From the NCBI GenBank assembly GCA_003244205.1, contig QHBW01000043.1:1-53080 (forward strand): a DNA stretch of 53,080 nucleotides. The letters are read 5' to 3'. The position numbers and the translations under genes were made by a program. Each line of letters opens with the position of its first letter. Position 1 is the stretch's first letter. Shown one piece after another: positions 17,264 to 25,054 of this stretch. Source of the stretch: Solirubrobacterales bacterium. Its GTDB lineage: Bacteria > Actinomycetota > Thermoleophilia > Solirubrobacterales > Solirubrobacteraceae. The notes beneath the pieces were generated by a model that made no database searches, was not told the origin of the DNA, and worked only from the letters and a program-made list of their open reading frames with translations.

Positions 17264-18580
17264 CTAGTCGCGGCAGCTCGCCGGCAACGGCGGCGGCGGC
17301 GCACCCGGGCGCCGCTGGCCCCACGCCTTCCAGAGCTCCTCCGTCGGGTAGGACTTGGTCAGCTGAGCGTCCGCGAGCCCGACCGGGTAGTAGGGGTCCT
17401 CGCGAAAGGTGTACTGCACGGCCGCACGCACGAAGCCGAGCCCGTCCCAGGCGCTCAGCGCTGCCGCCAGCGCCCGGCATGCCGCGCGCGCGGAGGCCTC
17501 GTCGCGCGGCCTGGGTCCACCCGCGACGGGCCCACCCACACCGGTTTCGGTCACCCAGAGCGAATACTGCCGCCGGCATCCGCGGGCGCCGAGCATGGCC
17601 TGGATTTGAAGAAGAAGACCAACACTCGCGCCGGCGTCCAACCGCCCCGCCCTGCCGTCAGCGGCGAGTGCCGGTCCCTGAGCTCCGACCGCTGCGGGGC
17701 TGATGTAGAGGTGCTGGGCCCAGACGTCGGCGGCGCAGACGACGTCGCTGGGCAGGTCGCGGAGGAACTCGAGCGCACCGGTGCGTCGCGGCGTCGCGGC
17801 GCCGTAAGCGGCGATCTCCCCGAGGACGAGCTGATGATCGCCGGGGGCCGAGCTCAGCACTGCTTGCAGCGCGCGCACGAGCTGCGCGTAGCGTCCCGCC
17901 GCCAGCGACGGCGAGGCGGCGCTGCAGCTCGCGCGCTGAGGCGAGATGCGCTGCGGCGCGTTGGGCTCGTTCCAGGGGCTCCAGAAGCGCAGCTGCACGC
18001 CCTCCTGGGCGGCGAGCGCGAGCAGCGAGCGTGCGAGCGCCGCGTAGGCGCCGAGCGCCCGGGGTGCCACGCCGCGATCGGCTCGCGCTGTGAAGGACAG
18101 CTCGCAGCCGGCAGGCGCTGCTGGGCTCGCCCAGCGCGGCGGGCTGGTGAGGACGACGAGCACGTCGAGGCCCCCCCGGCGCTGGCGTGAGCGGATCGCG
18201 TCGAGCTGGTCGCGGACGCCGTTCCAGCGCCAGCACGGCGCAAGATCGCGGTCGCAGCCTGCTAGCGGCAGCTCCCAGTTGGGTGGCCGCGAGGGGTCTG
18301 GCTGTACCTGGGCCCAGTCGATCGGCAGCCGATAGACGCCCGGGTTGATCGCGTCGAGCGCGTCGCGCCAGCGTTGCAAGCCGGCGGGAGCTGAGCTGCG
18401 CTCGGCGGGGCTCCAGAGCAGGTTCGGGTTGAACTCGGTGATCCCGATCGCCATCCCCGCTGCCGGCGTGGATGGCAGCACTGGACGCGCTGGCTGCGGG
18501 GTGCGGGTACGGCTGGCACAGCCGGTCGCGGCGAGTACGGCCGCGCCCAGCAACAGGCCGGCGGCAGCGAAGGCCGCCAC
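17264..18580 (-). CDS. Glycoside-hydrolase-like lipoprotein (clan GH-A fold)
   Basis: 438 residues. A hydrophobic N-terminus ends in LAATGC, so Cys21 should be lipidated and the enzyme displayed outside. The body resembles a TIM-barrel glycosidase (GH5/GH39-like): GVYRLPIDWAQVQP, LVVLTSPPRWASP, then FWSPWNEPN with the likely acid/base Glu in the NEP motif, and YSLWVTETGVGGP with the likely nucleophile Glu about 160 residues later. That spacing fits clan GH-A. Substrate is not predictable. GTG 18580 lies 17 bases after the erpA stop, so the two could share a transcript. It ends 4 bases from the convergent glycosylase gene. Confidence 0.75.
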   Translation of the reverse strand: MAAFAAAGLLLGAAVLAATGCASRTRTPQPARPVLPSTPAAGMAIGITEFNPNLLWSPAERSSAPAGLQRWRDALDAINPGVYRLPIDWAQVQPDPSRPPNWELPLAGCDRDLAPCWRWNGVRDQLDAIRSRQRRGGLDVLVVLTSPPRWASPAAPAGCELSFTARADRGVAPRALGAYAALARSLLALAAQEGVQLRFWSPWNEPNAPQRISPQRASCSAASPSLAAGRYAQLVRALQAVLSSAPGDHQLVLGEIAAYGAATPRRTGALEFLRDLPSDVVCAADVWAQHLYISPAAVGAQGPALAADGRAGRLDAGASVGLLLQIQAMLGARGCRRQYSLWVTETGVGGPVAGGPRPRDEASARAACRALAAALSAWDGLGFVRAAVQYTFREDPYYPVGLADAQLTKSYPTEELWKAWGQRRPGAPPPPLPASCRD

Positions 18581-18597
18581 GGCCCGCCCGGTCCACC

Positions 18598-18948
18598 TCA
18601 GACGGCGGAGACCTCTTCTTGCTCGGCTACGCGGAAGGAGGAGCCGCAGCCGCAGGCGGCGACGACGTTGGGGTTGTCCACCTTGAACCCGGCGCCCTGC
18701 AGGTTTTCGACATAGTCGACCGTCGAACCCTGGACGTAGGGAAGGCTGGCCTGGTCGACAAGCAGGCGGATGCCCTGCTGCTCGACGACCGTGTCCCCGT
18801 CGCGCTGCTCATCGAACGCGAGCATGTACTGAAAGCCCGAGCAGCCACCACCGCGCACTCCGACCCGCAGCCCTCCGACCGTTGTCGGCTCCTGACCAGC
18901 GAGGAACTCCTGGACCTTCTCGGCGCCCTTGTCGGTGAGATTGATCAT
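18598..18948 (-). CDS. erpA: A-type iron-sulfur carrier (HesB/IscA family)
   Basis: A 116-residue carrier that passes Fe-S clusters to target proteins. The three conserved cysteines are present: Cys36 in GGGCSGFQY, Cys99 and Cys101 in ACGCGSSF. The C-terminus runs about ten residues past the usual end (RVAEQEEVSAV). It is divergent from a BolA and a monothiol glutaredoxin gene, which act in the same pathway, so this is an Fe-S maturation cluster. ErpA versus IscA cannot be settled without a tree; ErpA is the usual single actinobacterial copy. Confidence 0.9.
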   Translation of the reverse strand: MINLTDKGAEKVQEFLAGQEPTTVGGLRVGVRGGGCSGFQYMLAFDEQRDGDTVVEQQGIRLLVDQASLPYVQGSTVDYVENLQGAGFKVDNPNVVAACGCGSSFRVAEQEEVSAV

Positions 18949-18958
18949 CACTTTCCAA

Positions 18959-18987
18959 AGTGTAGCGAGGCAGTGGGCGCGGGACAA
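18959..18987 (-). promoter_or_regulatory. Probable erpA promoter
   Basis: On the minus strand TTGTCC (18987-18982) and TACACT (18964-18959) are 17 bases apart, and the ATG lies 10 bases past the -10 box. This is the best -35/-10 match in the window. It implies a leaderless or very short leader. Confidence 0.55.
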
Positions 18988-18993
18988 CGTCGC

Positions 18994-18999
18994 TAGGCT
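18994..18999 (+). promoter_or_regulatory. Possible -10 box of the bolA-grx unit
   Basis: TAGGCT, 11 bases before the BolA ATG at 19011, on the opposite strand to the erpA promoter and about 7 bases from its -35 box. Divergent promoters this close could be controlled together. Confidence 0.35.
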
Positions 19000-19010
19000 T
19001 GGCTGCGGAA

Positions 19011-19238
19011 ATGCCGACAGCAGAGGACATCGCCCGCCGCATCGAGGCTGGGATCCCCGGCGCTCGCGCCGACGTCGAGGACCTGACCGGCGGCGGTGAC
19101 CACTTCCGCGCCACGGTGGTGTCCGACGCCTTTGCCGGTCGCAGCCGCATCGAGCAGCACCGGCTCGTCTATGCCGTCTTCGGCGACGAGGTCGGCGGAC
19201 CGATTCATGCCCTTTCCCTGCAGACGACGACCCAGTGA
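19011..19238 (+). CDS. BolA-family protein
   Basis: 75 residues, the usual size of short BolA/IbaG proteins. The class II KH-like fold is indicated by ARRIEAGIPGARADVEDLTGGGDHFRATVVSDAFAGRSRIEQHRLVYAVFG; HRLVY holds the His that coordinates a shared [2Fe-2S] cluster with monothiol glutaredoxins. The glutaredoxin gene follows 7 bases later, as expected for partners. A TTG at 18999 would add four residues. Confidence 0.9.
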   Translation: MPTAEDIARRIEAGIPGARADVEDLTGGGDHFRATVVSDAFAGRSRIEQHRLVYAVFGDEVGGPIHALSLQTTTQ

Positions 19239-19245
19239 GGCAGCC

Positions 19246-19683
19246 ATGAGCGACGAGACTCGCAGCGACGAGACCGAGACCAACCCCGTTCGCGACGCGA
19301 TCGAACGTGCGATCGGCGAGCACAAGGTGATCCTCTTCATGAAGGGGACGCCCGAGCAGCCAGGGTGCGGCTTCTCTGCGCGCACGGCGGCGGCGCTGCA
19401 GGCGCTCGGCTCGCCGTTCGCAGCCGTGGACGTACTTCCGGACCCCCGCATCCGCCAGGAGCTCTCGGCGCTTTCCAACTGGCCGACGATCCCCCAGCTC
19501 TTCGTCGACGGCGAGCTGATCGGGGGCTGCGACATCGTCACCGAGATGTACGAGACGGGCGAGCTTCAGCGGGCGCTGGGAGTGCAGCCGCCGGCTGGCT
19601 CCCCGGGCTCCTTGGACGCCACGGGCTCGGCGGGCGTCGCCGGTGACGGTCCGCTGCTGGGGATCGAGTCCACTCCGCGCTGA
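19246..19683 (+). CDS. grxD: Monothiol glutaredoxin (Grx4/GrxD type)
   Basis: 145 residues. Signature HKVILFMKGTPEQPGCGFSART with the single-cysteine CGFS site near residue 42, followed by NWPTIPQLFVDGELIGGCDIVTEM, the glutathione and cluster-binding side. CGFS glutaredoxins carry a glutathione-ligated [2Fe-2S] cluster and pair with BolA. The last 35 residues (VQPPAGSPGSLDATGSAG...) are a Gly/Ser/Ala-rich tail not needed for the fold. ATG 19246 follows a GAGGCAGCC stretch. Confidence 0.92.
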   Translation: MSDETRSDETETNPVRDAIERAIGEHKVILFMKGTPEQPGCGFSARTAAALQALGSPFAAVDVLPDPRIRQELSALSNWPTIPQLFVDGELIGGCDIVTEMYETGELQRALGVQPPAGSPGSLDATGSAGVAGDGPLLGIESTPR

Positions 19684-19905
19684 GCGCGAGCGCGGACACC
19701 GCTGCCTCGCCAGCCACCATCCACCTAGCCGGCCGGAGCATCACGTTCAGGCGGGGCCTGCTGGCGGTACTCGCGTTGGCGCTGGTGGTGCGACTGTTGG
19801 CGGTCGCAGCCACGCCGCACTTCACTCCAGGCACCGACGACCAATGACTACGACCGCCACGCGGTCGCGGTTGCAGACCACGGCAGCTACCCCCAATCGG
19901 TTTGG
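19683..19905 (+). pseudogene. Truncated 5' remnant of an integral-membrane glycosyltransferase
   Basis: Reading from about 19683 gives a short N-terminus, one membrane segment (LLAVLALALVVRLLAVAATPHF) and then TPGTDD before a stop at 19845. In the next frame the sense continues as NDYDRHAVAVADHGSYPQS. That series is the usual start of ArnT/PMT-type polyprenol glycosyltransferases, where the first helix is followed by the catalytic acidic D/YDR loop. After PQS (about 19899) the sequence switches abruptly to the WFIGRRRIF of a methyltransferase. So it is both frameshifted and cut off; about 450 residues are missing. There is no obvious start codon. Confidence 0.6.
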
Positions 19906-19929
19906 TTCATCGGACGGCGCAGGATCTTC

Positions 19930-20589
19930 ATGCACCTGCTCGACTCCGAGCTCGGCGGGAGCTCGCAGTTGAGCGTGCTCGATGTCGGCTGCGGCGCTGG
20001 CCGTATGCTCGGGCCGCTGTCCAGATATGGCGAGGTGGCGGGCATCGACACCTCGGAGGAGCTGGTGCGCCACTGCCGAGAACGGGGCTTTGAGCGCGTC
20101 TCCGTCGGGTCGGCCTGCGCGCTTCCGGTGCCCGGCGGATCGGTCGACCTGATCACGCTGTTTGACACGATCGAGCACGGTGCAGACGACGGCCGAGTGC
20201 TCGAGCAGTGCCGCGACGCGCTCACTGCGGACGGGATGCTGTTCCTCTCGGCCGCCTACCAGTTCCTGTACGCCAACAACGACCGGCTGGACCATCACCA
20301 GCGCCGCTATACGGCGCGCCAGCTGCGCCACAAGCTGGCCGCCGCCGGCCTCGATCCGATCAAGGTCACCTACTTCAACACGCTGTTGTTCCCGCTCATC
20401 CTGCCGGTCGTGCTGTTGAAGAAGATGGTCGAGCGCAGGTCAGTGTCCAATCAGACTACGAACCTGTCTCACGAGGCCCCCCCATTGAACCGGCTGCTGG
20501 CCGCGACGGTGAGCAGCGAGCGGCACCTGCTCTCGAGGATCAGCCTGCCGTTCGGGCACTCGATCATCGCGATGGCCAAGCGCACTTAG
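19930..20589 (+). CDS. Class I methyltransferase, N-terminally truncated
   Basis: 219 residues from ATG 19930, which has AGGA 6 bases upstream. Motif I SVLDVGCGAGRML (15-27), EVAGIDTS, ITLFDTIEHGADD and LTADGMLFLSAAYQF are all present, then DHHQRRYTARQLRHKL and two C-terminal hydrophobic stretches (LFPLILPVVLLKKM; SLPFGHSIIAMAK). It is related to the methyltransferase at 4556-5341, and the homologous WF-GRRRI block lies just upstream of this ATG, in frame but fused to glycosyltransferase sequence. About 35 residues normally before that block are lost. The SAM-binding core is intact, so it may still fold; whether it works is unknown. Confidence 0.7.
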   Translation: MHLLDSELGGSSQLSVLDVGCGAGRMLGPLSRYGEVAGIDTSEELVRHCRERGFERVSVGSACALPVPGGSVDLITLFDTIEHGADDGRVLEQCRDALTADGMLFLSAAYQFLYANNDRLDHHQRRYTARQLRHKLAAAGLDPIKVTYFNTLLFPLILPVVLLKKMVERRSVSNQTTNLSHEAPPLNRLLAATVSSERHLLSRISLPFGHSIIAMAKRT

Positions 20590-20599
20590 GGAGGCGACG

Positions 20600-21490
20600 T
20601 CACCCCGTGGGCAGTCCCCCGGGAGCGTCGGTGGCGATCGTCGGAGGCGGCGTCGCGACCGCTCCTCCGGGCAGCAGACCGACCTCGCGGGCATGGTGCT
20701 CGACGTCGAGACCCTCTTTGCGCACGCGCAGGTCGAAGTAGATGACGGTGATCACCGAGCCGATGAACGGAATCGTGATCAGCTGGGCGACGAGGAAGAC
20801 AACGACGAGCTCGACCCCGAGCGCTGTCAGCGAGTGGTGGCCGCCGAGCAGCGCGGCGCCGAGGATCAGGCCGAGCACGAACTCGACCACGGCCAGCAGC
20901 AGGTAGGCAACCAGGAACGCCCCGAACGTGGCCCACCACCGGCCCCGCACGAGCTCTTGGGAGCGGCCGATCGCCTCGAACGCCCCGCGCCCCTCCATCA
21001 TCACGGCGGGGACCGCCACCGCGCACGTGACGGCGAACCAGATGCCGGGGAGGACGAGCAGCACAAGCCCGATCAGCGTGCCGATCGTGACCACCAGCGC
21101 CGTCATCACGAGGGTGCCAGCACGCGAGAACGCCGCCCGTGCCGATTCGCCGACAGATGGCTGGCCGCCGAGGTAGATCGTGCTGACTGCGCGGAAGACG
21201 AGTCCGGCGGCGATCGCCGAGCCCAGGAAGCGCAACGCGAGCATCGCGTAGCGTCCGCCGTTGTATCCCCCGGTGGTCTGGAGATAGAGCTTGTTGTCGA
21301 CGATGAAGCCGTTGTGGAGCGTCGCGAGCAGCAGGACCGCATCGATGATCGCGAGCGGAACGACGATGATCGCCACCAGCGGGATCAGGGTCCTGACGTT
21401 CGACAACGTCAGCCGGATTGCGGTGCCGAGGATCTCACCGATGCGCAGCGGACGCAGGGTGGGATGGGTGGTCGGCTCGGGTGTCGACAA
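20600..21490 (-). CDS. Multi-pass membrane protein, GPDPase-type membrane domain
   Basis: 296 residues with about six membrane helices (LIPLVAIIVVPLAIIDAVLLL; MTALVVTIGTLIGLVLLVLPGIWFAVTCAVAVPAVMM; and others). The LPGIWFAVTCAVAVPAVMMEGRGAFEAIGRSQELVRGRWWATFG motif is typical of the glycerophosphodiester phosphodiesterase membrane domain (DUF7847-like), a family without a firm function. The TTG at 21490 is chosen for its GAGGA 8 bases upstream; starting at 21577 would add an unlikely Arg-rich tail. Ends 10 bases from the convergent methyltransferase. Confidence 0.75.
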   Translation of the reverse strand: MSTPEPTTHPTLRPLRIGEILGTAIRLTLSNVRTLIPLVAIIVVPLAIIDAVLLLATLHNGFIVDNKLYLQTTGGYNGGRYAMLALRFLGSAIAAGLVFRAVSTIYLGGQPSVGESARAAFSRAGTLVMTALVVTIGTLIGLVLLVLPGIWFAVTCAVAVPAVMMEGRGAFEAIGRSQELVRGRWWATFGAFLVAYLLLAVVEFVLGLILGAALLGGHHSLTALGVELVVVFLVAQLITIPFIGSVITVIYFDLRVRKEGLDVEHHAREVGLLPGGAVATPPPTIATDAPGGLPTG

Positions 21491-21536
21491 GGCAATCGTC
21501 CTCGCGTCGGAGGGGATGGGGTGGCCGGTCGGGAGG

Positions 21537-21812
21537 CTAACGCGCCACGTCGACCGATGCCCGGTTGCGCGCCTCACGGCGCCAGCGAAGGTGCTCGCGG
21601 ATCCGCCGCGAGTCGCAGATCGCCTCGCCGTCGATCACCAGCAGCGGTACGTGGCGCTGCCCACTGAGGGCGACCACGTCGTCGCGATCGCGCTTGCGAT
21701 AGGGCACCCTCACCTCCTGGTAGCCGATCTCCTCCCGGCTGAGCGCGCGCGCCACTGTGCCGCAGGGGCACAGCCAGTCGGTCGGAGTCGGGCAGCGGTA
21801 GAGGGTCGCCAT
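21537..21812 (-). CDS. Glutaredoxin-like / GST N-terminal domain protein
   Basis: A 91-residue thioredoxin-fold protein. The start TLYRCPTPTDWLCPCGTVARALSREEIGYQEVRVPYRKRDRD reads as beta-1, active-site loop, helix. CPCG at residues 15-18 gives two cysteines in a C-x-C arrangement, unlike the usual CPYC. The RHVPLLVIDGEAICDSRRIREHL segment holds the cis-Pro (VPLL) and the glutathione-binding D-S pair. Coupled to the epimerase gene upstream by a TGATG overlap. Partner unknown. Confidence 0.8.
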   Translation of the reverse strand: MATLYRCPTPTDWLCPCGTVARALSREEIGYQEVRVPYRKRDRDDVVALSGQRHVPLLVIDGEAICDSRRIREHLRWRREARNRASVDVAR

Positions 21813-22873
21813 CAGCGTCGCACCCAACCTACGACCTCGCCCACGCGGCGCGTGGCCCCACCGGCAATCCGCAGCCCAAGAGGCTGCCGCATGCCGGAGT
21901 GAGCCAGCCGCGACCGCTCGCGCTCGAGGTACCACTGCACCGTGCTCTCGAGCGTCTCCTCGTGCGGGGACGGGCGGAAGCCGAGCTCGCGCCTTGCCTT
22001 GGTATTGCGGTAGGTCCACCACAGCGAGGCGATCCGGACCTCGACCTGGGTGACCGGCGTGGGCCCCGGCAGGGCCTCGAACGCGCGCGCCAGCGCGAGC
22101 CCCGCGGTGACCGGCAGCTTGATCGCCGGAGGCTCGACGCCGGAGAGGCGCCCGAGGTCGGCGAAGAGCCGGTCCCAGGTGAAGTTGCGGTTTCCCAGGA
22201 TGTAGCGTTCGCCGACCGTGCCGATCTCATCGGCGAGCAGATGTCCGCGCGCAACGTCCTCGACATCGACGATGTTGAGGCCACCATCGACGTAGGCCGG
22301 AAGCCGGCGCAGCATGAAGCGACGGACGACGTCCGTCGAAGAGCGACGGACGTCCCCCGGCCCGAAGACGGTGGTGGGACAGACGAGCACGAGCGGTAGC
22401 CCTCGGGCCGCCAGACGCAGGGCGACAACCTCGGCCTCGCGCTTGGAGACGACGTAGGGGATCCCGAAGGCGCCCGGATAGGACTGGTTCTCGTCGGTGG
22501 TGGAGTTCGCCTCTGCGGGACCGACGGCGGCGACCGACGACGTCATCGTCGCCCGCTGGACCCCAGCGCGCAGCGCCTCTTCGAGCACGACCCGGGTCCC
22601 CTCGACGTTGACGTCGAGCATCCGCTCGAGCGGCGCTCGCAGGCTGGTCGAGCCGGCGCTGTGGAAGACGCGATCGATGCCGCGCATCGCCCGGCGCACG
22701 GCGCGACGGTCGCGGACGTCGCACGTCACAGCCTGGTAGTCGAGTCCTTCCAGGCGCTCCAGCCGGGAGCGCTCACGGACCGTGATGCGCAGCTCGTCCC
22801 CGCGCGCGACCAGCGCGGCCGCGAGCCGCGAGCCGATCAGGCCAGTTGCGCCGGTCAGCAGCGTCCTCCCCAC
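21812..22873 (-). CDS. NAD-dependent epimerase/dehydratase (extended SDR)
   Basis: 353 residues. The Rossmann motif is TLLTGATGLIGSRLAAAL (4-21), then CDVRD, VFHSAGSTSLRAPLERMLDVNVEGT, MTSSVAAVGPA and the catalytic YVVSK. The layout (dihydroflavonol reductase/HpnA-like, with the H-A-G in place of H-A-A and a long C-terminal substrate lobe) fits a nucleotide sugar or steroid/hopanoid-type substrate, which sequence alone cannot decide. GTG at 22873 with GTGGGGAGG. It is followed by the coupled glutaredoxin-like gene and divergent from degV by 53 bases. Confidence 0.88.
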   Translation of the reverse strand: MGRTLLTGATGLIGSRLAAALVARGDELRITVRERSRLERLEGLDYQAVTCDVRDRRAVRRAMRGIDRVFHSAGSTSLRAPLERMLDVNVEGTRVVLEEALRAGVQRATMTSSVAAVGPAEANSTTDENQSYPGAFGIPYVVSKREAEVVALRLAARGLPLVLVCPTTVFGPGDVRRSSTDVVRRFMLRRLPAYVDGGLNIVDVEDVARGHLLADEIGTVGERYILGNRNFTWDRLFADLGRLSGVEPPAIKLPVTAGLALARAFEALPGPTPVTQVEVRIASLWWTYRNTKARRELGFRPSPHEETLESTVQWYLERERSRLAHSGMRQPLGLRIAGGATRRVGEVVGWVRR

Positions 22874-22911
22874 CCGGCGGCAGTCTACGGACGCGTCAGC
22901 GCGCGGTTGGC

Positions 22912-22917
22912 TAGGGT
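22912..22917 (+). promoter_or_regulatory. Possible -10 box of degV
   Basis: TAGGGT, 9 bases before the DegV ATG, in the 53-base divergent gap with the epimerase. Same TAGGNT form and position as other genes here. Confidence 0.3.
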
Positions 22918-22926
22918 GCCGGACCC

Positions 22927-23799
22927 ATGGCCCGGGTCGCCATCGTCACCGACACGACCCACTATCTCCCCAGGGAGCTGGTCCATCGACATGGGCTCCA
23001 CGAGGTCTCGCTCTACGTCCACTGGGACGGCCGCCACGAGCGCGAGGCCGACCTCGCGGACTTCGACGAGTTCTACGAGCATCTGCGCACGAGCCCCACG
23101 CTGCCGACCACCTCGCAGCCCTCGGTAGGCGACTTCCTCGCGGTCTACGAGCCACTGCTCGCCGAGGGTAACGACATCCTCTCGATCCACCTGGCGGGCG
23201 GCATCTCGGGGACCGTGAGCTCCGCCGAGCAAGCGGCCGGCGAGCTCGGCGGCCGCGGGCTGGGCGACCGAATCCACGTGTTCGACTCGCGCAGCGCGTG
23301 CGGCGGGATGGGGCTGATCGCGCTCGCCGCGGCCGCCGCCGCCGAGGGCGGCGCCAGCCTGCCCGAGGCTCTACAGCGAGCGCGGACTGCGGCCGAGGAG
23401 TCGCGCATCTGGTTTGCCATCGAGACGCTCGAGTACTTGCGCCGCGGCGGCCGTATAGGCGCCGCGCAGGCGTGGATGGGCTCAGCGCTGAAGATCAAGC
23501 CGATCCTCACGGTCGACGGCGAGATCTCCCCGATCGAGCGCGTGCGCACGAGCGGTCGCGCGTTCGAGCGGATGGTCGAGTACCTCGAGTCGCGCAAGGA
23601 GGACGGTGCCACGCGCTGGGCGCTCCAGCACATCCAGGCGACCGAAAGGATCGAGCGGATCGCCGAGCGCGGCCGCGAGCTGTTCGGCACGGAGCCCGAG
23701 TTCTGCTCGGAGATCGGCCCCGTGATCGGCACGCATGTCGGACCTGGGCTGATCGGCGTCGCCGGTATTCGCCCTGCGCTGCTGGGGCCACCGGAGTAG
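22927..23799 (+). CDS. DegV family fatty-acid-binding protein
   Basis: 290 residues. Family marks: VAIVTDTTHYLPRELV at the start (TDS/T-x-DLP motif), the TSQPSVGDFLAVYEPLLAEG block, ISGTVSSAEQAAGEL, and HVFDSRSACGGMGLIAL; the second lobe has YLRRGGRIGAAQAWMGSALKIKPIL and ends HVGPGLIGVAGI. In Firmicutes DegV-fold FakB proteins present fatty acids to the kinase FakA; no FakA is in this window, so the partner is unknown. Complete. Confidence 0.93.
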   Translation: MARVAIVTDTTHYLPRELVHRHGLHEVSLYVHWDGRHEREADLADFDEFYEHLRTSPTLPTTSQPSVGDFLAVYEPLLAEGNDILSIHLAGGISGTVSSAEQAAGELGGRGLGDRIHVFDSRSACGGMGLIALAAAAAAEGGASLPEALQRARTAAEESRIWFAIETLEYLRRGGRIGAAQAWMGSALKIKPILTVDGEISPIERVRTSGRAFERMVEYLESRKEDGATRWALQHIQATERIERIAERGRELFGTEPEFCSEIGPVIGTHVGPGLIGVAGIRPALLGPPE

Positions 23800-23883
23800 C
23801 CGTCCCGGGGAGCGGCTCTGGCTCGCCGTGACTACGTCGTGCTGCTTCGCGGCCAGCTCGCCCGGGCGCAGATCGGGGGTGAA

Positions 23884-23905
23884 CTCACCACTTCCGGCAG
23901 GTGAG
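23884..23905. terminator. Small hairpin between convergent degV and lipase genes
   Basis: CTCACC (23884-23889) pairs with GGTGAG (23900-23905) around a 10-base loop. Six pairs and no U-tract, so weak; position between convergent genes is the main support. The rest of the 129-base gap holds nothing I recognise. Confidence 0.3.
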
Positions 23906-23928
23906 AGGCACGCAACCGCGCTCAGCTG

Positions 23929-24966
23929 TCAGCCCGCGCGAGCCACGCGACGCGCCCGCGTGGATCGCGTAGATCTGCGGTGGCTGTGACGACGACGCTG
24001 GCTGCGATGACGACGGGCGCCGCGATGGCCCGCACCGCCAGTCCGCGATGGTGCGCTCGCACCCGCCCCGCCTGTCGGCGCGGGTGCGAGCAGCGGCGGC
24101 AAGCCGGCGCAGGAGACGGCTCTCGCGTGCGCCGGGTCTAGAGCGTTGAACACGATCTGTGCGACCACGGGGTCGAAGGCCTCGGCGACGTGTTCGGAGA
24201 AGTCGTTGGGACAGACGTCCTGGAGAATGTGGTTGGTGGCGTTGGGTGCGTTGAGGATGCCGCTGGTGTACGGGACGACGAGCTCGTCGTAGCGGGTAGG
24301 GATCGTCGTGTACTGCACGCCTGCTACGGCGGGGCCGCCCTGGTTGAGCGCCTTGACCATCTCAGAGCCGGCGAGAAACTGCGAGCAGGACCCGCAGAAG
24401 CCCCCAACGAGGTTGAGCAGCAGCGGGGAGACGCCGAGGGACTGGCCAAAGTCGCGGAGCATCGCGAGTCCGAGCAGGTTGGTGCCCTGGTAGAGCGGCG
24501 TCATCGCAATGTATCGGTTGACCTTGCTTGCTCCGCCGAGGTACTTCAGCCAGTACTCCGGCATGAAGGTTCCCTCCGAGTGCCCTACGAGGTCGACCTT
24601 CGCGGCCTTCGTCGCGGCGAGCACCCGGTCGACGAAGGCGCCAAGCTCTGGCGCGCTCTGCTGGATCGGGATCACGCCGCCGGCGAAGGGGAAGCGCGGA
24701 TCGCTCCCGTAGGTCAGCGCAAAGACGCAGTAGCCGCGCGCCGCCAGCAGCGGCGAGAGATAGCCCCAGTTCTCACCCATCGTCGCACCGAGACCGTGGA
24801 CGAGCACGACCGGGTCGGGATGCGCCGCCGAAGGCCTGCAGGAGAAGTCGTTGGCGCCCGGGGGCGGGTTGGCGAGGCTCATCTGCGCCGAAGCGAGCGG
24901 GGTCGTCACACCGAGGACAAGACAGCAGCCGAGAAGGGCGACGAGCGATGAGCTGAGCCGGGGCAT
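23929..24966 (-). CDS. Secreted triacylglycerol lipase/esterase (alpha/beta hydrolase)
   Basis: 345 residues. A Sec signal peptide (LVALLGCCLVLGVTTPLASAQ) precedes a lipase class 2/EstA-like core: DPVVLVHGLGATMGENWGYLSPLLAARGYCVFAL gives the oxyanion hole, VDLVGHSEGTFMPEYWLKYLGG the nucleophile Ser in GHSEG. The acid and His are likely in YDELVVPYTSG and DFSEHVAEAFDP. Paired cysteines (FCGSCSQF; DVCPND) suggest disulfides. The last 35 residues are strikingly basic (RGARRHRSQRRRHSHRRSTRSTRARRVARAG), maybe for wall binding. Convergent with degV. Confidence 0.85.
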   Translation of the reverse strand: MPRLSSSLVALLGCCLVLGVTTPLASAQMSLANPPPGANDFSCRPSAAHPDPVVLVHGLGATMGENWGYLSPLLAARGYCVFALTYGSDPRFPFAGGVIPIQQSAPELGAFVDRVLAATKAAKVDLVGHSEGTFMPEYWLKYLGGASKVNRYIAMTPLYQGTNLLGLAMLRDFGQSLGVSPLLLNLVGGFCGSCSQFLAGSEMVKALNQGGPAVAGVQYTTIPTRYDELVVPYTSGILNAPNATNHILQDVCPNDFSEHVAEAFDPVVAQIVFNALDPAHARAVSCAGLPPLLAPAPTGGAGASAPSRTGGAGHRGARRHRSQRRRHSHRRSTRSTRARRVARAG

Positions 24967-25054
24967 CCGCGCTCACCCTACTAAGCGAGCTGCTGCTCGA
25001 TGGCCGTTCAGGTGCCCGTGCCTGAAGCGGCGTGCCGATACGATCGGACAGTCC

